Assembly (NCBI RefSeq): GCF_040239565.1
Contig: NZ_JBEHWS010000008.1
Coordinates: forward strand, 62,001-126,000
DNA from: Fulvimarina sp040239565
GTDB taxonomy: Bacteria > Pseudomonadota > Alphaproteobacteria > Rhizobiales > Rhizobiaceae
Direction: 5' to 3'
Length of the DNA: 64,000 nt
Shown: positions 63,261-64,000 of the stretch, in pieces
Layout of the letters: every line of letters starts with the position of its first letter
Position numbering within the stretch: position 1 is the first letter of the stretch
The notes under the pieces: model-generated
What the model was told of the DNA's origin: nothing
Database searches by the model: none
Seen by the model: only the letters and a program-made list of their open reading frames with translations
Made by a program: the position numbers and the translations under genes

Positions 63261-64000
63261 TCAGAACCGTTGCGGTGAGAAGGGGGTAAGGTCGATCGGC
63301 GGAGCCTGGTCGGTCAAGAGGTCGGCGACGAGGCGCGCCGTGCCGGCCGACTGGGTGAGGCCGAGATGGCCGTGGCCGAAGGCGTAGAGGACGCGCGGCG
63401 TTGCGCGCGAGCGGCCGATCGCCGGCAGGCTGTCGGGGAGGGACGGGCGGAAGCCCATCCACTGGCGGCCGCCTTCGGTCTTCAGTTCGGGCAGAAAGCT
63501 TTTCGCCTTGTTCAGCATGGCGTCGGCGCGAGCGAAGTTCGGCGGGCGCTGGAGGCCGGCGAGTTCGACCGCGCCGCCGACGCGCACGCCGCTCGACAGA
63601 TTGGAGATGACGAAGCCGTGGCCGCCGAAGGTGAGTTGCACGCGCAGATCAAAGGCACCAACCGGGAGGCTGGTGTTGTAGCCGCGCTCGGTTTCGAGCG
63701 GGATTTTCTCGCCAAGCGTTCTGGCGATCCGGTGCGAGAAGGCTCCCGCCGCGAGGACGACCTTGCCGGCTTCGAACGATTGGCCGGTGGCCGTGGTGAT
63801 TTCGACCCGATCATCCGAGGGCCTGAGCGCAGTGATGTCGCTGCGTTCGATGCGTCCGCCACGGTCCTCGAAGCTCTTGGCGAGCGCGAGAACGTAGTCC
63901 TTCGGATCGGAGATCGAAAACCAGCCGGGAGTAAAAGTACCGCGCGTCAGCTTAGGCGAAAGACCGGGCTGGATCTCGGCCATTTCCCGCGCATCCATAT
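63261..64000 (-). CDS. FAD-dependent D-amino-acid dehydrogenase (5' end beyond window)
   Basis: About 246 residues are visible, including a stretch past residue 1 of the open frame; the FAD-binding N-terminus (GxGxxG) lies to the right of the window. Seen: VVLAAGAFSHRIARTLGEKI, LETERGYNTSLP, MGFRPSLPDSLPAIGRS and YAFGHGHLGLTQSAGTARLV, which is the DadA/glycine-oxidase C-terminal pattern. In this context it probably oxidises cis-4-hydroxy-D-proline, the product of the epimerase next door. Confidence 0.87.
   Translation of the reverse strand, partial: MDAREMAEIQPGLSPKLTRGTFTPGWFSISDPKDYVLALAKSFEDRGGRIERSDITALRPSDDRVEITTATGQSFEAGKVVLAAGAFSHRIARTLGEKIPLETERGYNTSLPVGAFDLRVQLTFGGHGFVISNLSSGVRVGGAVELAGLQRPPNFARADAMLNKAKSFLPELKTEGGRQWMGFRPSLPDSLPAIGRSRATPRVLYAFGHGHLGLTQSAGTARLVADLLTDQAPPIDLTPFSPQRF

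Noticed and set aside
1..64000. CRISPR array, tRNA, rRNA or complete insertion sequence
   Set aside because: No regular spaced repeats, cloverleaf sequence, rRNA-like stretch or transposase frame found by reading.

Overview
The window looks like a chromosomal segment of a high-GC alphaproteobacterium of the Rhizobiales (Hyphomicrobiales) that can oxidise C1 compounds. Three things point there: a tetrahydromethanopterin (H4MPT)/methylofuran formaldehyde-oxidation gene set (fae, mch, mtdB, fhcBADC and cofactor genes), a near-complete serine-cycle operon (mcl, mtkA, mtkB, hprA, gck, with ppc nearby), and a rhizobial-type flagellar block headed by the orphan regulator rem, with flaF/flbT and a CtrA-like box. 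HWE-family histidine kinases are also typical of this group. An Aurantimonadaceae-like organism would fit, but this is inference from gene content only.

Layout. 1-2.9 kb: an HWE kinase overlapping a two-domain KaiC-like ATPase that runs off the left edge. 3.2-26.3 kb: the H4MPT/methylofuran region, interrupted by regulatory genes: a proteasome-beta-like hydrolase, a MfnF-like protein, a HisA-like protein, fae, a CitG-like protein, a RimK-like ligase; then an ~8 kb insertion (acetyltransferase, TetR + DUF4336, two HWE kinase/receiver pairs); then mch, a second ATP-grasp ligase, mtdB, mptG, a PCD-like gene and fhcBADC. 26.5-33 kb: HD-GYP protein, LysR, DsbA-like, NAD(P)-binding protein, an orphan radical-SAM protein and a thioesterase. 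33-39.8 kb: rem, flgK, flgL, flaF, flbT, flgD, fliQ, fliL, fliP. 40-43.4 kb: a soluble chemoreceptor and a divergent SecY-like membrane protein. 43.4-52.9 kb: serine cycle with a LuxR-type regulator whose receiver lacks the phosphorylation residues. 53-60.3 kb: alanine dehydrogenase, cardiolipin synthase, an esterase, a Crp/Fnr regulator, small unknown genes and an AI-2E-type permease. 60.5-64 kb: hydroxyproline catabolism (aconitase X, hydroxyproline 2-epimerase, FAD D-amino-acid dehydrogenase running off the right edge).

How it works together. Fae condenses formaldehyde with H4MPT, MtdB and Mch oxidise it to formyl-H4MPT, and FhcABCD transfers the formyl group to methylofuran and hydrolyses it to formate. 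The MptG, MfnF-like, CitG-like and two ATP-grasp genes are candidates for making the two cofactors. The serine-cycle operon then fixes C1 units and CO2 through glycerate, PEP, oxaloacetate, malate, malyl-CoA and glyoxylate.

Most unusual observation: three of the C1 genes have decayed partial second copies nearby (3' end of the MfnF-like gene at 3.2-3.4 kb, 3' end of mch at 11.8-12.0 kb, 5' end plus upstream region of the RimK-like gene at 13.8-14.1 kb). These scars bracket inserted genes, including HWE kinase/receiver pairs and the proteasome-like hydrolase. They suggest repeated duplication-and-insertion events that loaded a conserved C1 cluster with signalling genes. No tRNA, rRNA, CRISPR array or intact transposase was seen.
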